Shown here piece by piece: positions 45,329 to 54,776 of a stretch of 64,000 nucleotides of DNA. The stretch lies in the NCBI RefSeq assembly GCF_000972785.3, contig NZ_CP011253.3, forward strand, positions 2,046,001 to 2,110,000. Direction: 5' to 3'. The position numbers and the translations under genes are program-made. Source of the stretch: Pandoraea oxalativorans (GTDB lineage Bacteria; Pseudomonadota; Gammaproteobacteria; Burkholderiales; Burkholderiaceae). The notes beneath the pieces were generated by a model. It was not told the origin of the DNA and searched no databases. It saw only the letters and a list, made by a program, of their open reading frames with translations. How positions within the stretch are numbered: the first letter of the stretch is position 1; each line of letters starts with the position of its first letter.

Positions 45329-46054
45329 ATGCGTGTGCTGGTCCTTGGAGAGGCTGCCGCCTGGCTGAGCGGCCTCCAGATCGCGTTGCAAACCGAAGCG
45401 AGCGCGACGCCACCGGTCTTGCGTCACGTCGATAGCGTGGCGACGCAGGACTGGGTATGGCTGCGCGAGTTGCCTTCGCGTCGTGCGCTCGTACTCGATG
45501 AGTCCGTGGCGCGTACACCCGCGCTCGACACCTTGTGCTCGGCGGCCGCCGAGTGTGTTCCGCCCGTGCCGGTCATCGTCGTCGGCGATGCGGGTTTTCC
45601 CGATGAGATCATCCGCTGGCTACAAGCGGGCGTCACGGCGTGTCTGCCGTGGCCGAACTCGGTGGCGCGTATTCGTTCGGTGTTCGACCTGGCGTTCTCC
45701 GGCGGACGCTTTGTGCCGGAAGAAGCGCTCTCGGCGCTGCTGGTGCTGTGGCGCCAGGAGGCTTTGGGCGAGGCGCTGCCGCTTTCCCGTCTGCCGGTGT
45801 TTCCGTTGGGCGGGGACAAGGCGACGCAACTGGCCGAGTCTGCATTGCTGGGCATCTCCCAGCGGCAATACGAAATTCTGGCGTTGCTCTCCCGAGGACT
45901 GTCCATCAAGACCATTTGCCAGCAGCTCGTGATCTCGGAAGGCACGGCGAAGACGCACGTCTCGGCGCTTTACCGACGTCTGGGGGCGCGCAATCGCGGC
46001 GAGGCCATTTATATTGCAGCGCAACGTGGCGCGCGTCATCTGTTCGAGACGTGA
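45329..46054 (+). CDS. LuxR/CsgD-like transcriptional regulator
   Basis: A 241-aa DNA-binding protein. The N-terminal half is a degenerate receiver: MRVLVLGEAA in place of the acidic pair, one Asp at residue 57 in LVLDES, and no conserved Lys. The C-terminal HTH (ISQRQYEILALLSRGLS, then VISEGTAKTHVSALYRRL) is of the LuxR/NarL family. CsgD, the curli activator, has the same plan. AGGGGA lies before the ATG at 45329; the open frame upstream is AT-rich and unlikely to be coding. It probably controls the amyloid locus. Confidence 0.8.
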   Translation: MRVLVLGEAAAWLSGLQIALQTEASATPPVLRHVDSVATQDWVWLRELPSRRALVLDESVARTPALDTLCSAAAECVPPVPVIVVGDAGFPDEIIRWLQAGVTACLPWPNSVARIRSVFDLAFSGGRFVPEEALSALLVLWRQEALGEALPLSRLPVFPLGGDKATQLAESALLGISQRQYEILALLSRGLSIKTICQQLVISEGTAKTHVSALYRRLGARNRGEAIYIAAQRGARHLFET

Positions 46055-46112
46055 TCGACCGCCGACTGGCATGCCCCGCCGTATCGACGCTGAGTTGTCT
46101 CTGAGGTGCCGC

Positions 46113-46145
46113 GGATTCGTCGCGGATTCGTCTCGGATTCGCCTC
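46113..46145 (+). repeat. 11-bp tandem repeat, three copies
   Basis: GGATTCGTCGC, GGATTCGTCTC and GGATTCGCCTC follow one another directly. Confidence 0.8.
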
Positions 46146-46185
46146 TGAGTTGGCGCAATCGTCGGAATCGACGACGAACTGCATC

Positions 46186-46205
46186 GGAATCGTCCGGAAT
46201 CGTCC
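46186..46205 (+). repeat. 10-bp tandem repeat, two copies
   Basis: GGAATCGTCC occurs twice without a gap, with a third degenerate copy (GGGATTGCCC) after it. Confidence 0.7.
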
Positions 46206-46353
46206 GGGATTGCCCTTGGGGCTATTGGCCGATCGCAGACTGCCGAATTACTATACGAACTTCATTTGCCACCCATATGCCCGGATGCGGTCGTCATGGC
46301 AGCGTCCCCCACTCGACGGTGATGGCCGTCGACGAGGCTCAGGAGTCCAAGCG

Positions 46354-47691
46354 TTGTCCAAGTCGTCTACGCCGTTCGCATCCACTACGCCGCAGGGCGC
46401 CCATGCGCCTGAGGCACCCGCCAACCAGTCTTCCGACGCGTCTCGTCAAACTCCCGAATCGGCCAATGCGGCCAGGCCACCGCTCGGTATGCCCGGTTTC
46501 GGCGCGCTCGCCGGCGTGAAGGTGCTCGAACTCGGCACGCTCATCGCCGGTCCGTTCGCGGCACGCATGCTGGGCGAGTTCGGCGCCGAGGTCATCAAGA
46601 TCGAAGATCCGCAGCACGGCGATCCGTTGCGCAAATGGCGCAAATTGCATCCCGACGCAGGCGGCACGTCGCTGTGGTGGGCCGTGCAGGCGCGTAACAA
46701 GAAGTCGGTGACCATCAACCTGAAGTCGCCGGAAGGTCAGGCCATCGTGCGCAAGCTCGCGGCGCAGGCGGACATCGTCGTCGAGAACTTCCGCCCCGGA
46801 TTACTGGAACGCTTCGGATTGGGCTACGAACAGTTGTCCGCCGACAATCCCGGGCTGGTGATGGTGCGCCTGTCCGGTTACGGTCAGACCGGCCCGTATC
46901 GCGACCGGCCGGGGTTTGGCGCAATTGCCGAGTCGATGGGCGGATTGCGGCATATCACAGGCTATCCGGAATTGCCGCCGCCGCGCATCGGCATTTCCAT
47001 CGGCGACTCGATTGCCGCGCTGCATGGTGTGATCGGCGCGATGATGGCGCTGCACCACCGCAACGTGAATGGCGGGCGGGGGCAGGTCGTCGACGTCGCG
47101 CTTTACGAAGCCGTCTTCAACCTGATGGAGAGCGTGGTGCCCGAGTACAGCGTTGCCGGGATGGTGCGCGAGCGCACCGGGGCGTCGCTGCCGGGCATCG
47201 TGCCGTCGAACACCTATCCGTGCGCTGACGGCATGATCGTCGTGGGCGGTAACAGCGATCCGATTTTCAAGCGGCTGATGCACGCGATTGGTCGCGCCGA
47301 TCTGGCGGAGGACCCGGGTCTGGCGCATAACGACGGTCGCGTGCCGCGCACGCAGGAAATCGACGACGCCATCGGCGGCTGGACGCAAACGCGTCCCATC
47401 GACGAAGCGTTGGCGGTGCTGCAGGGTGCGGACGTGCCCGCGAGCCGCATCTACACCGTGGCCGACATGTTCAAGGATCCGCAGTTCATCGCGCGCCAGA
47501 TGATCCAGCGTCATACGTTCCCGGATGGCACGCCGATCGATCTGCCAAACATCTCGCCGAAGCTCTCGCAGACCCCCGGGCAGACCCAGTGGCTCGGCCC
47601 GGAACTCGGCGCACACACGGACGAAGTGCTTGGGCAACTGGGTTATGATGCCGGGCAAATCAAAGCATTGCGCGAGAGCGGCGTCATCTGA
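46354..47691 (+). CDS. CaiB/BaiF family CoA-transferase
   Basis: A class III CoA-transferase, 445 aa. It has VKVLELGTLIAGPFAARML, GAEVIKIE, NKKSVTINLKSPEG, the ENFRPG loop, and the catalytic Asp around residue 247 in GQVVDVALYEAVF. It moves CoA between carboxylic acids; the substrate is unknown. The start is a TTG at 46354 with AGGAG 8 nt before it; 35 low-complexity Ser/Pro/Ala residues precede the domain. It lies 108 bp before the importer genes, so it may handle the acid they import. Confidence 0.88.
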   Translation: MSKSSTPFASTTPQGAHAPEAPANQSSDASRQTPESANAARPPLGMPGFGALAGVKVLELGTLIAGPFAARMLGEFGAEVIKIEDPQHGDPLRKWRKLHPDAGGTSLWWAVQARNKKSVTINLKSPEGQAIVRKLAAQADIVVENFRPGLLERFGLGYEQLSADNPGLVMVRLSGYGQTGPYRDRPGFGAIAESMGGLRHITGYPELPPPRIGISIGDSIAALHGVIGAMMALHHRNVNGGRGQVVDVALYEAVFNLMESVVPEYSVAGMVRERTGASLPGIVPSNTYPCADGMIVVGGNSDPIFKRLMHAIGRADLAEDPGLAHNDGRVPRTQEIDDAIGGWTQTRPIDEALAVLQGADVPASRIYTVADMFKDPQFIARQMIQRHTFPDGTPIDLPNISPKLSQTPGQTQWLGPELGAHTDEVLGQLGYDAGQIKALRESGVI

Positions 47692-47799
47692 CACGGCACT
47701 ACGCGCAAAGCGCTACGGGCGCGGCAAGGACTGCGGCCCGTCATCAAGCACGTCGAACTCACAAAGAAAGAACGCTGCAACCACGGAGACAACAACACC

Positions 47800-48831
47800 A
47801 TGCAAAGACGTCAATTCGTCACGGCACTGGCCGCGACCGGCCTGATCGGCGCAGGCATTCGCCCCGGCTTCGCGCAAAACAAGCTTGAGAAGACGAAGGT
47901 CGCGATTGCGGTCGGCGGCAAGAACCTGTTCTATTACTTGCCGCTCACGATTGCCGAACGCCTGAACTACTTCAAGGACGAAGGGCTCGACGTTGAAATC
48001 TCGGACTTTGCCGGTGGCTCCAAAGCGCTGCAAGCGCTGGTCGGCGGCAGCGCCGATGTGGTGTCGGGGGCTTACGAGCACACGATTCTGTTGCAGGCGA
48101 AGAACCAGTACATCCGCGCATTCGTGCTGCAAGGCCGCGCGCCGCAGATCGTGTTCGGCGTGTCGAACAAGACGATGCCGAACTACAAGTCGATTGCCGA
48201 CCTGCGTGGCAAGAAGATCGGCGTGACGGCGCCGGGGTCGTCGACCAACATCATGGCGAACTTCGTCCTGGCCAAGGGCGGTATCAAGCCCAATGAGGTC
48301 GCGTTCGTCGGCGTGGGGGCGTCGTCCGGGGCACTTGCCGCGATTCGCTCGGGCAACGTCGATGCCATCGTCAACCTCGACCCGGTCATCACCATGCTGG
48401 AGCGCGACAAGGAGATCCGTGTGATCTCGGATACGCGCACGCTCAAGGAGACGGTCTCGGTGTTCGGCGGCAATATGCCCGCCGGTTGTCTCTACACCAA
48501 CGAGTCGTTCATCCAGAAGAATCCGAATACGACGCAAGCGCTGACCAATGCGATGGTCCGTGCGCTGCGCTGGCTGCAGACTGCCGGACCGGGCGACCTT
48601 ATCAAGACGGTGCCTGAAGCGTATCTGCTGGGCGACCGCGCGCTGTACCTCGATGCCTGGGGCCGAGTGAAAGAGGCGATCTCGCCCGACGGCCTGATTC
48701 CGGCGGATGGCCCGGCGACGGCGCTGCGCACCTTGCAGGCGTTCGACGAGACGGTCAAGGGCAAGACGATCGATCTGTCGAAGACGTTCACGAACGAATT
48801 CACGAAGAAGGCCGACGCCAAGTACAAATGA
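47800..48831 (+). CDS. ABC transporter substrate-binding protein, nitrate/sulfonate/taurine type
   Basis: A 343-aa periplasmic binding protein of the SsuA/TauA/ThiY fold. The N-terminus MQRRQFVTALAATGLIGAG with RR is a possible Tat or Sec signal. It has FKDEGLDVEI, the SKALQALVGGSADVVSG loop and LRGKKIGVTAPGSSTNI. The ligand is not clear from the sequence; aromatic or organic acids are possible. It overlaps the ATPase gene by 4 bp (ATGA) and heads a three-gene importer. Confidence 0.87.
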   Translation: MQRRQFVTALAATGLIGAGIRPGFAQNKLEKTKVAIAVGGKNLFYYLPLTIAERLNYFKDEGLDVEISDFAGGSKALQALVGGSADVVSGAYEHTILLQAKNQYIRAFVLQGRAPQIVFGVSNKTMPNYKSIADLRGKKIGVTAPGSSTNIMANFVLAKGGIKPNEVAFVGVGASSGALAAIRSGNVDAIVNLDPVITMLERDKEIRVISDTRTLKETVSVFGGNMPAGCLYTNESFIQKNPNTTQALTNAMVRALRWLQTAGPGDLIKTVPEAYLLGDRALYLDAWGRVKEAISPDGLIPADGPATALRTLQAFDETVKGKTIDLSKTFTNEFTKKADAKYK

Positions 48832-49643
48832 TGACTGCGCCGGCTCTGAGTTTCGACAGCATTACGTGCACCTTCGTCGCCCGCGACGACCGTTCGACGC
48901 GTTATACGGCCGTGGCCGACACGTCGCTCGACATCGCGCCGGGCGAGTTCGTTTCGGTCGTCGGGCCGACCGGGTGTGGCAAATCCACGTTGCTCAATGT
49001 GGCCGCGGGTTTGCTCACCCCGTCTTCCGGATCGATCAAGGTCTTCGGTGAACCGCTCAAGGGCATCAATTCGCGTGCCGGATACATGTTCCAGGCCGAA
49101 GCGTTGATGCCCTGGCGCAACGCGATCGACAACGTGACCGCGGGGCTGGAGTTTCGCGGTGTCGCGCCGGAAGAAGCGAAGGCGCGCGGACATGAATGGC
49201 TCAAGCGCGTGGGTCTGGGCGGTTTCGGCGATCGATATCCGCATCAGCTCTCCGGCGGCATGCGCAAGCGTGTGGCCATGGCACAGACGCTGATCCTCGA
49301 TCCCGACATCATCCTGATGGACGAACCGTTCTCGGCACTCGACATCCAGACGCGTCAGCTCATGGAAAACGAGTTGCTGGATCTGTGGGCCGCCAAGCGC
49401 CGTGCCGTGCTGTTCATCACGCACGACCTCGATGAGGCGATTGCGTTGTCCGACCGGGTGGTGGTGCTGGCCGCAGGGCCGGGTACGCATCCGATCGGGG
49501 AGTTCCGGATCGATCTGCCGCGTCCGCGCGACGTGGCGGAAATTCGTAACCATCCGCGCTTCACCGAGTTGCACGCCCAGATATGGGATGTGCTTCGCGA
49601 GGAAGTCCTCAAGGGCTACGCACAACAGTTAAAGGCGGTCTGA
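48828..49643 (+). CDS. ABC transporter ATPase, nitrate/sulfonate/taurine type
   Basis: A 271-aa ATPase with Walker A VGPTGCGKST, signature LSGGMRKR, Walker B IILMDEPFSALD and H-loop LFITHDLDEA. It pairs with the binding protein and the permease for import. The ATG overlaps the binding-protein stop (ATGA); a second ATG follows directly. Confidence 0.93.
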   Translation: MMTAPALSFDSITCTFVARDDRSTRYTAVADTSLDIAPGEFVSVVGPTGCGKSTLLNVAAGLLTPSSGSIKVFGEPLKGINSRAGYMFQAEALMPWRNAIDNVTAGLEFRGVAPEEAKARGHEWLKRVGLGGFGDRYPHQLSGGMRKRVAMAQTLILDPDIILMDEPFSALDIQTRQLMENELLDLWAAKRRAVLFITHDLDEAIALSDRVVVLAAGPGTHPIGEFRIDLPRPRDVAEIRNHPRFTELHAQIWDVLREEVLKGYAQQLKAV

Positions 49644-49649
49644 GTGGTC

Positions 49650-49772
49650 ATGTGGCAAATCGCCGGCATTCTCACGGTCTCGCTGAACTGGCTGAACTGG
49701 CCGGGGTGGCTTGATTGGATGGACTGGTTCGATTTGCCGGACGGCTTTGGCCTGTTCGACTGGCTGGTCTGA
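49650..49772 (+). CDS. Candidate Trp-rich microprotein
   Basis: A 40-codon frame between the ATPase and permease genes, the 174-bp gap. It starts MWQIAGIL and contains seven Trp, five of them three residues apart (W14, W17, W20, W23, W26) with Asn/Asp between: NWLNWPGWLDWMDWFD. GTG at 49644 is an alternative start with AAAGGCGG upstream. It resembles no protein I know. It may be a membrane-surface microprotein, a leader peptide sensing Trp, or a repeat-born chance frame. Confidence 0.35.
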   Translation: MWQIAGILTVSLNWLNWPGWLDWMDWFDLPDGFGLFDWLV

Positions 49773-49817
49773 TGACCGGTCCGGCCGCACGTCTGATATT
49801 CCCGGAATTCGTTCGTC

Positions 49818-50636
49818 ATGCGTAATCGTTCCATCATGCGGCACCTGCGCCTGTGGCAATGGCTGCTGCTGGTCGTGGCATTTCTCGTCTGGTATGTCCT
49901 CACCAGCCCGACGCTGCTGCCCGCGTTCTATTTCGATAGCCCCGATAAGGCGGCGTTCTTCTTTGGGGAGCCGCAGAAGGTGCTGCTCCAGATCTGGCAG
50001 TGGTTCGCCAGCGGGGAGATTTATCTGCATCTGGGCGTCACGTTGCTCGAGACCGTGCTGGCGTTCGCCATCGGTACCGTGTTCGGACTCGGCGTGGGGC
50101 TTTGGCTGGCGCTTTCGCCGAGCGCTGGCGCGTTGCTCGACCCGTACATCAAGGCGGCCAATTCCATGCCCCGCGTGATTCTCGCGCCGATCTTCGGCGT
50201 GTGGTTCGGGCTCGGTATCTGGTCGAAGGTGGCGCTGGGGGTGACGCTGGTGTTCTTCATCGTCTTCTTTAACGTTTACCAGGGCGTGAAGGAAGTCAGC
50301 CCCGTGGTGCTCGCCAATGCGCGGATGCTGGGTGCCAATCAACGTCAGTTGTTGCGCCGTGTGTATTTGCCCAGTGCAACCAGTTGGGTCTTCTCCAGTC
50401 TCCACAACTCGGTCGGACTCGCGTTCGTCGGTGCGGTGGTGGGCGAGTATCTGGGGTCGTCGCGCGGCGTCGGCTACCTGATCTTGCAGGCCGAAGGCAC
50501 ATTCGATATCAACGCGGTGATCGCCGGGGTGCTGATTCTTACGGCCTTTGCGCTGGTGCTCGATGGACTGGTCGGCGTTGTGGAGCGGCGACTGCTGGTC
50601 TGGCAACCGCAAGCCGGAGAGACGGAGAAGATGTAA
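49818..50636 (+). CDS. ABC transporter permease, nitrate/sulfonate/taurine type
   Basis: A 272-aa inner-membrane permease with six predicted helices. It has the LLETVLAFAIGTVFGLGVG helix, NSMPRVILAPIF and the EAA loop NARMLGANQRQLLRRVYLP. It completes the importer with the two upstream genes. A second ATG (49836, MRHLRLWQW) is also possible. The gap of 174 bp before it is longer than usual for such operons. Confidence 0.92.
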   Translation: MRNRSIMRHLRLWQWLLLVVAFLVWYVLTSPTLLPAFYFDSPDKAAFFFGEPQKVLLQIWQWFASGEIYLHLGVTLLETVLAFAIGTVFGLGVGLWLALSPSAGALLDPYIKAANSMPRVILAPIFGVWFGLGIWSKVALGVTLVFFIVFFNVYQGVKEVSPVVLANARMLGANQRQLLRRVYLPSATSWVFSSLHNSVGLAFVGAVVGEYLGSSRGVGYLILQAEGTFDINAVIAGVLILTAFALVLDGLVGVVERRLLVWQPQAGETEKM

Positions 50637-50737
50637 CCGGATGTGACGGTATGGCGCCATGACGCGAGCGGGATACAACGCCATCGATGCCTTGACGGCG
50701 TCATATCCGAGCACCTTTCCTCGGTTACAATTGCCGC

Positions 50738-51499
50738 ATGCGAATCCTGCTCAGCAACGACGATGGGTATCAGGCGCCAGGCCTGGCCGCGCTCTACGAA
50801 GCGTTGGCGCCGCTTGGCGACATTACCGTGGTGGCGCCCGAACAGAACTGTAGCGGTGCGTCCAATTCTCTGACCCTGCAACGGCCGCTTTCTGTCTTCA
50901 AAGCGCCCAACGACTTCACTTTCATCAACGGCACGCCGACCGACTGCGTCCACGTGGCGTTGACCGGACTGCTCGACGAGCGGCCCGATATCGTGGTCTC
51001 CGGCATCAACAACGGCCAGAACATGGGCGAAGATACGCTGTACTCCGGTACGGTGGCGGCGGCGACCGAGGGCTTCCTGTTCGGGATCCCTTCGTTTGCC
51101 TTCTCGCAAGTCAATAAAGGCTGGGATCATCTCGACAGCGCTGCCCGTGTGGCGCGCGAGGTGATCGAGCGCTATATGGAGCGGCCGCTGGGCGCGCCCT
51201 TCTTGTTAAACGTCAACATTCCCAATTTGCCGTACGCGCGCCTCAAGGGCGCGTTGTCGACGCGTCTTGGGAAGCGACATCAATCGCAGCCGGTCATCCG
51301 TCAGGTGAATCCGCGCGGCGAAGCGATTTACTGGATCGGTCCGGCTGGCGACGCGCGCGACAGCAGCGAAGGCACCGACTTCCATGCCGTGGCGCACGAT
51401 TACGTCTCGGTCACCCCCTTGCAACTGGATCTCACGCATACCGCACGACTTGGCGTCGTGCACGATTGGCTGGCCAGCGCAGGGGTGGCCCAACGATGA
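50738..51499 (+). CDS. surE: 5'/3'-nucleotidase SurE
   Basis: A metal-dependent phosphatase of 253 aa acting on nucleoside monophosphates. The family start [15 protein letters not shown] holds the metal-binding Asp pair; [19 protein letters not shown] and [20 protein letters not shown] follow. There is no ribosome site; TACAAT ends 6 bp before the ATG, hinting at a leaderless mRNA. It heads surE-pcm-nlpD-rpoS, the order found in many proteobacteria. Confidence 0.96.
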   Translation: MRILLSNDDGYQAPGLAALYEALAPLGDITVVAPEQNCSGASNSLTLQRPLSVFKAPNDFTFINGTPTDCVHVALTGLLDERPDIVVSGINNGQNMGEDTLYSGTVAAATEGFLFGIPSFAFSQVNKGWDHLDSAARVAREVIERYMERPLGAPFLLNVNIPNLPYARLKGALSTRLGKRHQSQPVIRQVNPRGEAIYWIGPAGDARDSSEGTDFHAVAHDYVSVTPLQLDLTHTARLGVVHDWLASAGVAQR

Positions 51500-52683
51500 C
51501 GACACCGCCGAAGCGTTTTCCTCTCCCTCTGGCCGAAGTGATGACCCGCCGGCAGCGCAAAGCGCCGGTGCTCGACAAGGCGTCGCGCGCGAGCCCGGCC
51601 GGTGCGCCGCCCGCCGCGATGACGCGTGGTACGTCGCAAGCGAATCAGGGAAGTGGGAAGACGCCGACCGGCGGTAACAGTCACAATTTGCGGGCGGCAT
51701 CGACGCCGATGGCGGGGGCTTCTGCGCGCCCGGCTGGCGCGCAGACCTCGCACGCGGTCGTGCCGAAGGGGGTGGCGCGGCGGGCCGCCGCGCCGCACGC
51801 GCAACCTGCACCGCACGTCTCGCACGTCGTTAAGCACGCACCGAAGCCGGTGGCCAAGGCGCACGGCGCGGGCGTCGCCCAGAAGGGCGGTGTCGTCGGT
51901 GGTGTTGTGGGCAAAGGCACAGTCAAGACGACGGCAAGGACGGCCACGACGCAAGTCGGGACGGCCAAGCCGTCAGCGGGCGTCGGCGCGGGAGCCATCG
52001 TGCGCACGAATACCGCGTCGGTCCTGAATTCGCCGGAGGGCATCGGACTGACGTCGGAGCGCGTGCGTGCACGCATGGCTGAACGCGTCGCGGCATCGGG
52101 CGTCGAACACCCGGGCGTACTGGCGGCGCTCGCCACTGTGCCACGTCATGGCTTTGTGGACGCCGCGCTTGCCAATCAGGCTTACGAGGACGCGGCGCTT
52201 CCCATCGGTCATGGGCAGACGATCTCGAAGCCATCGGTCGTGGGGCGCATGATCGAGTTGCTGCTCGCGAGCGGACGTCCGCTCGAAAAGGTGCTGGAAA
52301 TCGGGACCGGATGCGGCTATCAGGCGGCGGTGTTGTCGTGTGTTGCACGGGACGTGTACTCCATTGAGCGGGTTCGTCCGTTACATGAACGTGCCAAAGC
52401 CAACTTGCGTCCGTTGCGCGTGCCGAACATCCGACTGCATTACGGCGATGGACGGCTCGGATTGCCTGCGGTCGCGCCGTTCGACGGCATCGTGATCGCT
52501 GCCGCCGGTCTGGAAATTCCGGACGCGCTGGTCGATCAGTTGGCCGTCGGCGCACGGCTTGTCGCCCCGGTGGGCGGCGAGCAACAAATTTTGACCCTCA
52601 TCGAGCGCATCGGTGCGCGCCAGTGGCGCGAGACGCAGCTTGATAGGGTGTTATTCGTCCCCTTAAAATCGGGCATCATTTAA
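51496..52683 (+). CDS. pcm: Protein-L-isoaspartate O-methyltransferase with long N-terminal extension
   Basis: Pcm methylates isoaspartyl residues in damaged proteins using SAM, starting repair. From about residue 179 ([20 protein letters not shown]) the protein is a normal Pcm: [25 protein letters not shown] in segments, SAM motif [13 protein letters not shown], and the end [11 protein letters not shown]. The first ~178 residues are Ala/Pro/Gly/Lys-rich, low complexity and not part of the enzyme. The ATG at 51496 overlaps the surE stop (ATGA). Confidence 0.92.
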   Translation: MTTPPKRFPLPLAEVMTRRQRKAPVLDKASRASPAGAPPAAMTRGTSQANQGSGKTPTGGNSHNLRAASTPMAGASARPAGAQTSHAVVPKGVARRAAAPHAQPAPHVSHVVKHAPKPVAKAHGAGVAQKGGVVGGVVGKGTVKTTARTATTQVGTAKPSAGVGAGAIVRTNTASVLNSPEGIGLTSERVRARMAERVAASGVEHPGVLAALATVPRHGFVDAALANQAYEDAALPIGHGQTISKPSVVGRMIELLLASGRPLEKVLEIGTGCGYQAAVLSCVARDVYSIERVRPLHERAKANLRPLRVPNIRLHYGDGRLGLPAVAPFDGIVIAAAGLEIPDALVDQLAVGARLVAPVGGEQQILTLIERIGARQWRETQLDRVLFVPLKSGII

Positions 52684-52714
52684 GCCCGTCGGGCCTATTC
52701 TGCGGAGGAATTGA

Positions 52715-53554
52715 GTGAATTTGCGAGCGGGTTTCCAACAACGCGTCGCCAGTGTCCTGTTGCTGAGCATGCTGGCAGCGTGCGCATCGCGACAAGTCGG
52801 GGCGCCGGTCGTCGACCGTACCGTAGGCGGTACGACGACCGACAGCAGTCTGCCGGGCGCGACTGCGCCGGTGATCGACAATACGCCGGTGCCGCCGGGT
52901 TTCTATCGCGTTAAGCCGGGCGACCGCCTATATCGCATCGCGCTGGAGAACGGGCAGAACTACCGCGATATCGCGCGCTGGAACAACATCCAGAACCCGG
53001 ACCAGATCGAGGTCGGTCAGGTATTGCGCGTGAAGCCGCCTGCCGGCGACACCGGCACGCCGCTGCCGCCGCCGGTGGCCAGCACGCCGCCGAGCAATGG
53101 CAGCAGCCCGGCTGCCGTGCCGCCTGCCGTGGTGCCGCCGCCTGCGACGTCGTCGAACGCTACCGCGCCTTCGGCGGTCTCCAGCGGTGCGCTCCAATTG
53201 TCGTGGCCGGCCGCCGGTAGCGTCATCGGCCACTTCGACGACTCGAAGAACAAGGGCGTGAATATCGGTGGCAAGGTCGGCGACGCCGTCTTTGCCGCAG
53301 GCGCGGGCAAAGTCGTGTATTCGGGGGCGGGTCTGCGCGGCTATGGCAACCTCGTCATCATTAAACACGACGGCACCTTCTTGACGGCGTATGCGCACAA
53401 CAGCAAACTGTTGGTCAAGGAAGGCGACTCCGTGACGCGGGGTCAGAAAATTGCCGAAATGGGTAACTCGGATGCGGATCGCGTGATGCTGCATTTCGAG
53501 GTACGTAAGGATGGCAAGCCTGTGGATCCGGAGAAGTATTTGCCGCCTCGATAA
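52715..53554 (+). CDS. nlpD: Lipoprotein NlpD, LysM and degenerate LytM domains
   Basis: A 279-aa envelope lipoprotein. The lipobox LSMLAACAS gives Cys25; a LysM domain ([18 protein letters not shown]) binds peptidoglycan; a Pro/Ser linker leads to a LytM domain. Its first metal site is altered (NKGVNIGG rather than HxGxD), so it is probably catalytically dead and acts as an amidase activator, as E. coli NlpD does for AmiC. The GTG at 52715 has GGAGGA upstream. It lies just before rpoS, whose promoter is inside nlpD in many species. Confidence 0.93.
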   Translation: MNLRAGFQQRVASVLLLSMLAACASRQVGAPVVDRTVGGTTTDSSLPGATAPVIDNTPVPPGFYRVKPGDRLYRIALENGQNYRDIARWNNIQNPDQIEVGQVLRVKPPAGDTGTPLPPPVASTPPSNGSSPAAVPPAVVPPPATSSNATAPSAVSSGALQLSWPAAGSVIGHFDDSKNKGVNIGGKVGDAVFAAGAGKVVYSGAGLRGYGNLVIIKHDGTFLTAYAHNSKLLVKEGDSVTRGQKIAEMGNSDADRVMLHFEVRKDGKPVDPEKYLPPR

Positions 53555-53571
53555 AAAATAGGCAGGGTCGA

Positions 53572-54669
53572 ATGCTCAAGAGAAAGCGTCGCACTTCGCA
53601 AGAGGAAGACCTCGCTGTCCCGGAGTCCGATCAGGAAGCAGACGATCGGCAATCCCGGCAGGACGAGGACGTGGACGACGCTTTCGACGAGCGCGAGGCG
53701 GAGGATGACGACGCCTCGCCGTCCGATGCCGGGGAAGAGGGTTCAGCCTCTTCCGCCACCGGACGCAAACGCAAGTCCGCCGACGCCGACGACTTCGGCA
53801 CCGTGCTGCAGGCCGAACTCACGGCCGACACCGTTCAGCACTATCTCAATCGCATCAGTGTCAAACCGCTGCTAACGCCCGCGGAGGAGCTTGATTACTC
53901 CACGCGCGCGCAAGCGGGCGAATTCGCGGCGCGTCAGGTCATGATCGAGCGCAATCTGCGGCTCGTCGTGAGCATCGCCAAGGGATACCTCAATCGTGGC
54001 GTGCCGTTGCTCGATCTGATCGAAGAGGGCAATCTCGGCCTGATGCACGCCATCGAAAAGTTCGATCCAGGGCGCGGTTTCCGTTTCTCGACGTACGCCA
54101 CCTGGTGGATCCGTCAAAGCATTGAACGCGCCATCATGAATCAGGCGCGTACGGTGCGTTTGCCGGTGCATGTCATTCGCGAACTCAATCAGGTGTTGCG
54201 CGCGAAGCGTCACCTTGAGAAAAGTGCCGCTTATGTCGATGCGGGCGAGCAGCGCGACGCGCGCATCGAAGACATCGCCGACTTGACGGGGAAGACGCCC
54301 GAGGAAATCACCGACATTCTTGCGCTCAACGAGCATGTGGCGTCGCTCGACGCGCCGCTTGACATCGACCCCGGCAGCAGTCTGCTCGATCTGCTTTCCG
54401 ACGATCGCAGCGAGGCGCCGGAACACGAGGTGCAGCATCGCGAACTGGAAGACCTCATGCGGCTATGGTTGTCGCGTCTGTCGACCAAGCATCGCTATGT
54501 CATCGAACGCCGGTTCGGACTCAACCGTGTCGAGCCTGCGACGCTGGAAGAACTGGCGGACGAAATGGGCCTCACGCGTGAGCGCGTGCGCCAGATTCAG
54601 CAAGAGGCGCTCGTGAAGCTCAAGCGCTATTTCGCCTCGAATGGCGTGCGCAAGGACGCGGTGCTCTGA
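53572..54669 (+). CDS. rpoS: RNA polymerase sigma factor RpoS
   Basis: The stationary-phase and stress sigma factor, 365 aa. It has region 1.2 ([16 protein letters not shown]), region 2 ([52 protein letters not shown]), region 3 ([10 protein letters not shown]) and region 4 ([19 protein letters not shown]). The first ~75 residues are strongly acidic and Ser-rich, longer than in E. coli. It lies 17 bp after nlpD. Confidence 0.96.
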   Translation: MLKRKRRTSQEEDLAVPESDQEADDRQSRQDEDVDDAFDEREAEDDDASPSDAGEEGSASSATGRKRKSADADDFGTVLQAELTADTVQHYLNRISVKPLLTPAEELDYSTRAQAGEFAARQVMIERNLRLVVSIAKGYLNRGVPLLDLIEEGNLGLMHAIEKFDPGRGFRFSTYATWWIRQSIERAIMNQARTVRLPVHVIRELNQVLRAKRHLEKSAAYVDAGEQRDARIEDIADLTGKTPEEITDILALNEHVASLDAPLDIDPGSSLLDLLSDDRSEAPEHEVQHRELEDLMRLWLSRLSTKHRYVIERRFGLNRVEPATLEELADEMGLTRERVRQIQQEALVKLKRYFASNGVRKDAVL

Positions 54670-54776
54670 TCGTCGGTGCACCACCGTCGCGTGCATGGCC
54701 GTCACTTGTTGCTCATTTCTCTGATGCATCGGCGCCGAATGCCGATGTTTTCTGATTTTTTCTTCTGATTTTCATC

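Larger units (their letters stand above)
46055..46353 (+). other. Intergenic region with short tandem repeats
   Basis: 299 bp before the CoA-transferase, with two short tandem arrays (46113-46145 and 46186-46205). No promoter was identified with confidence. Confidence 0.5.

Noticed and set aside
46110..46210. CRISPR array
   Set aside because: The repeats are 10-11 bp, directly adjacent and without spacers.
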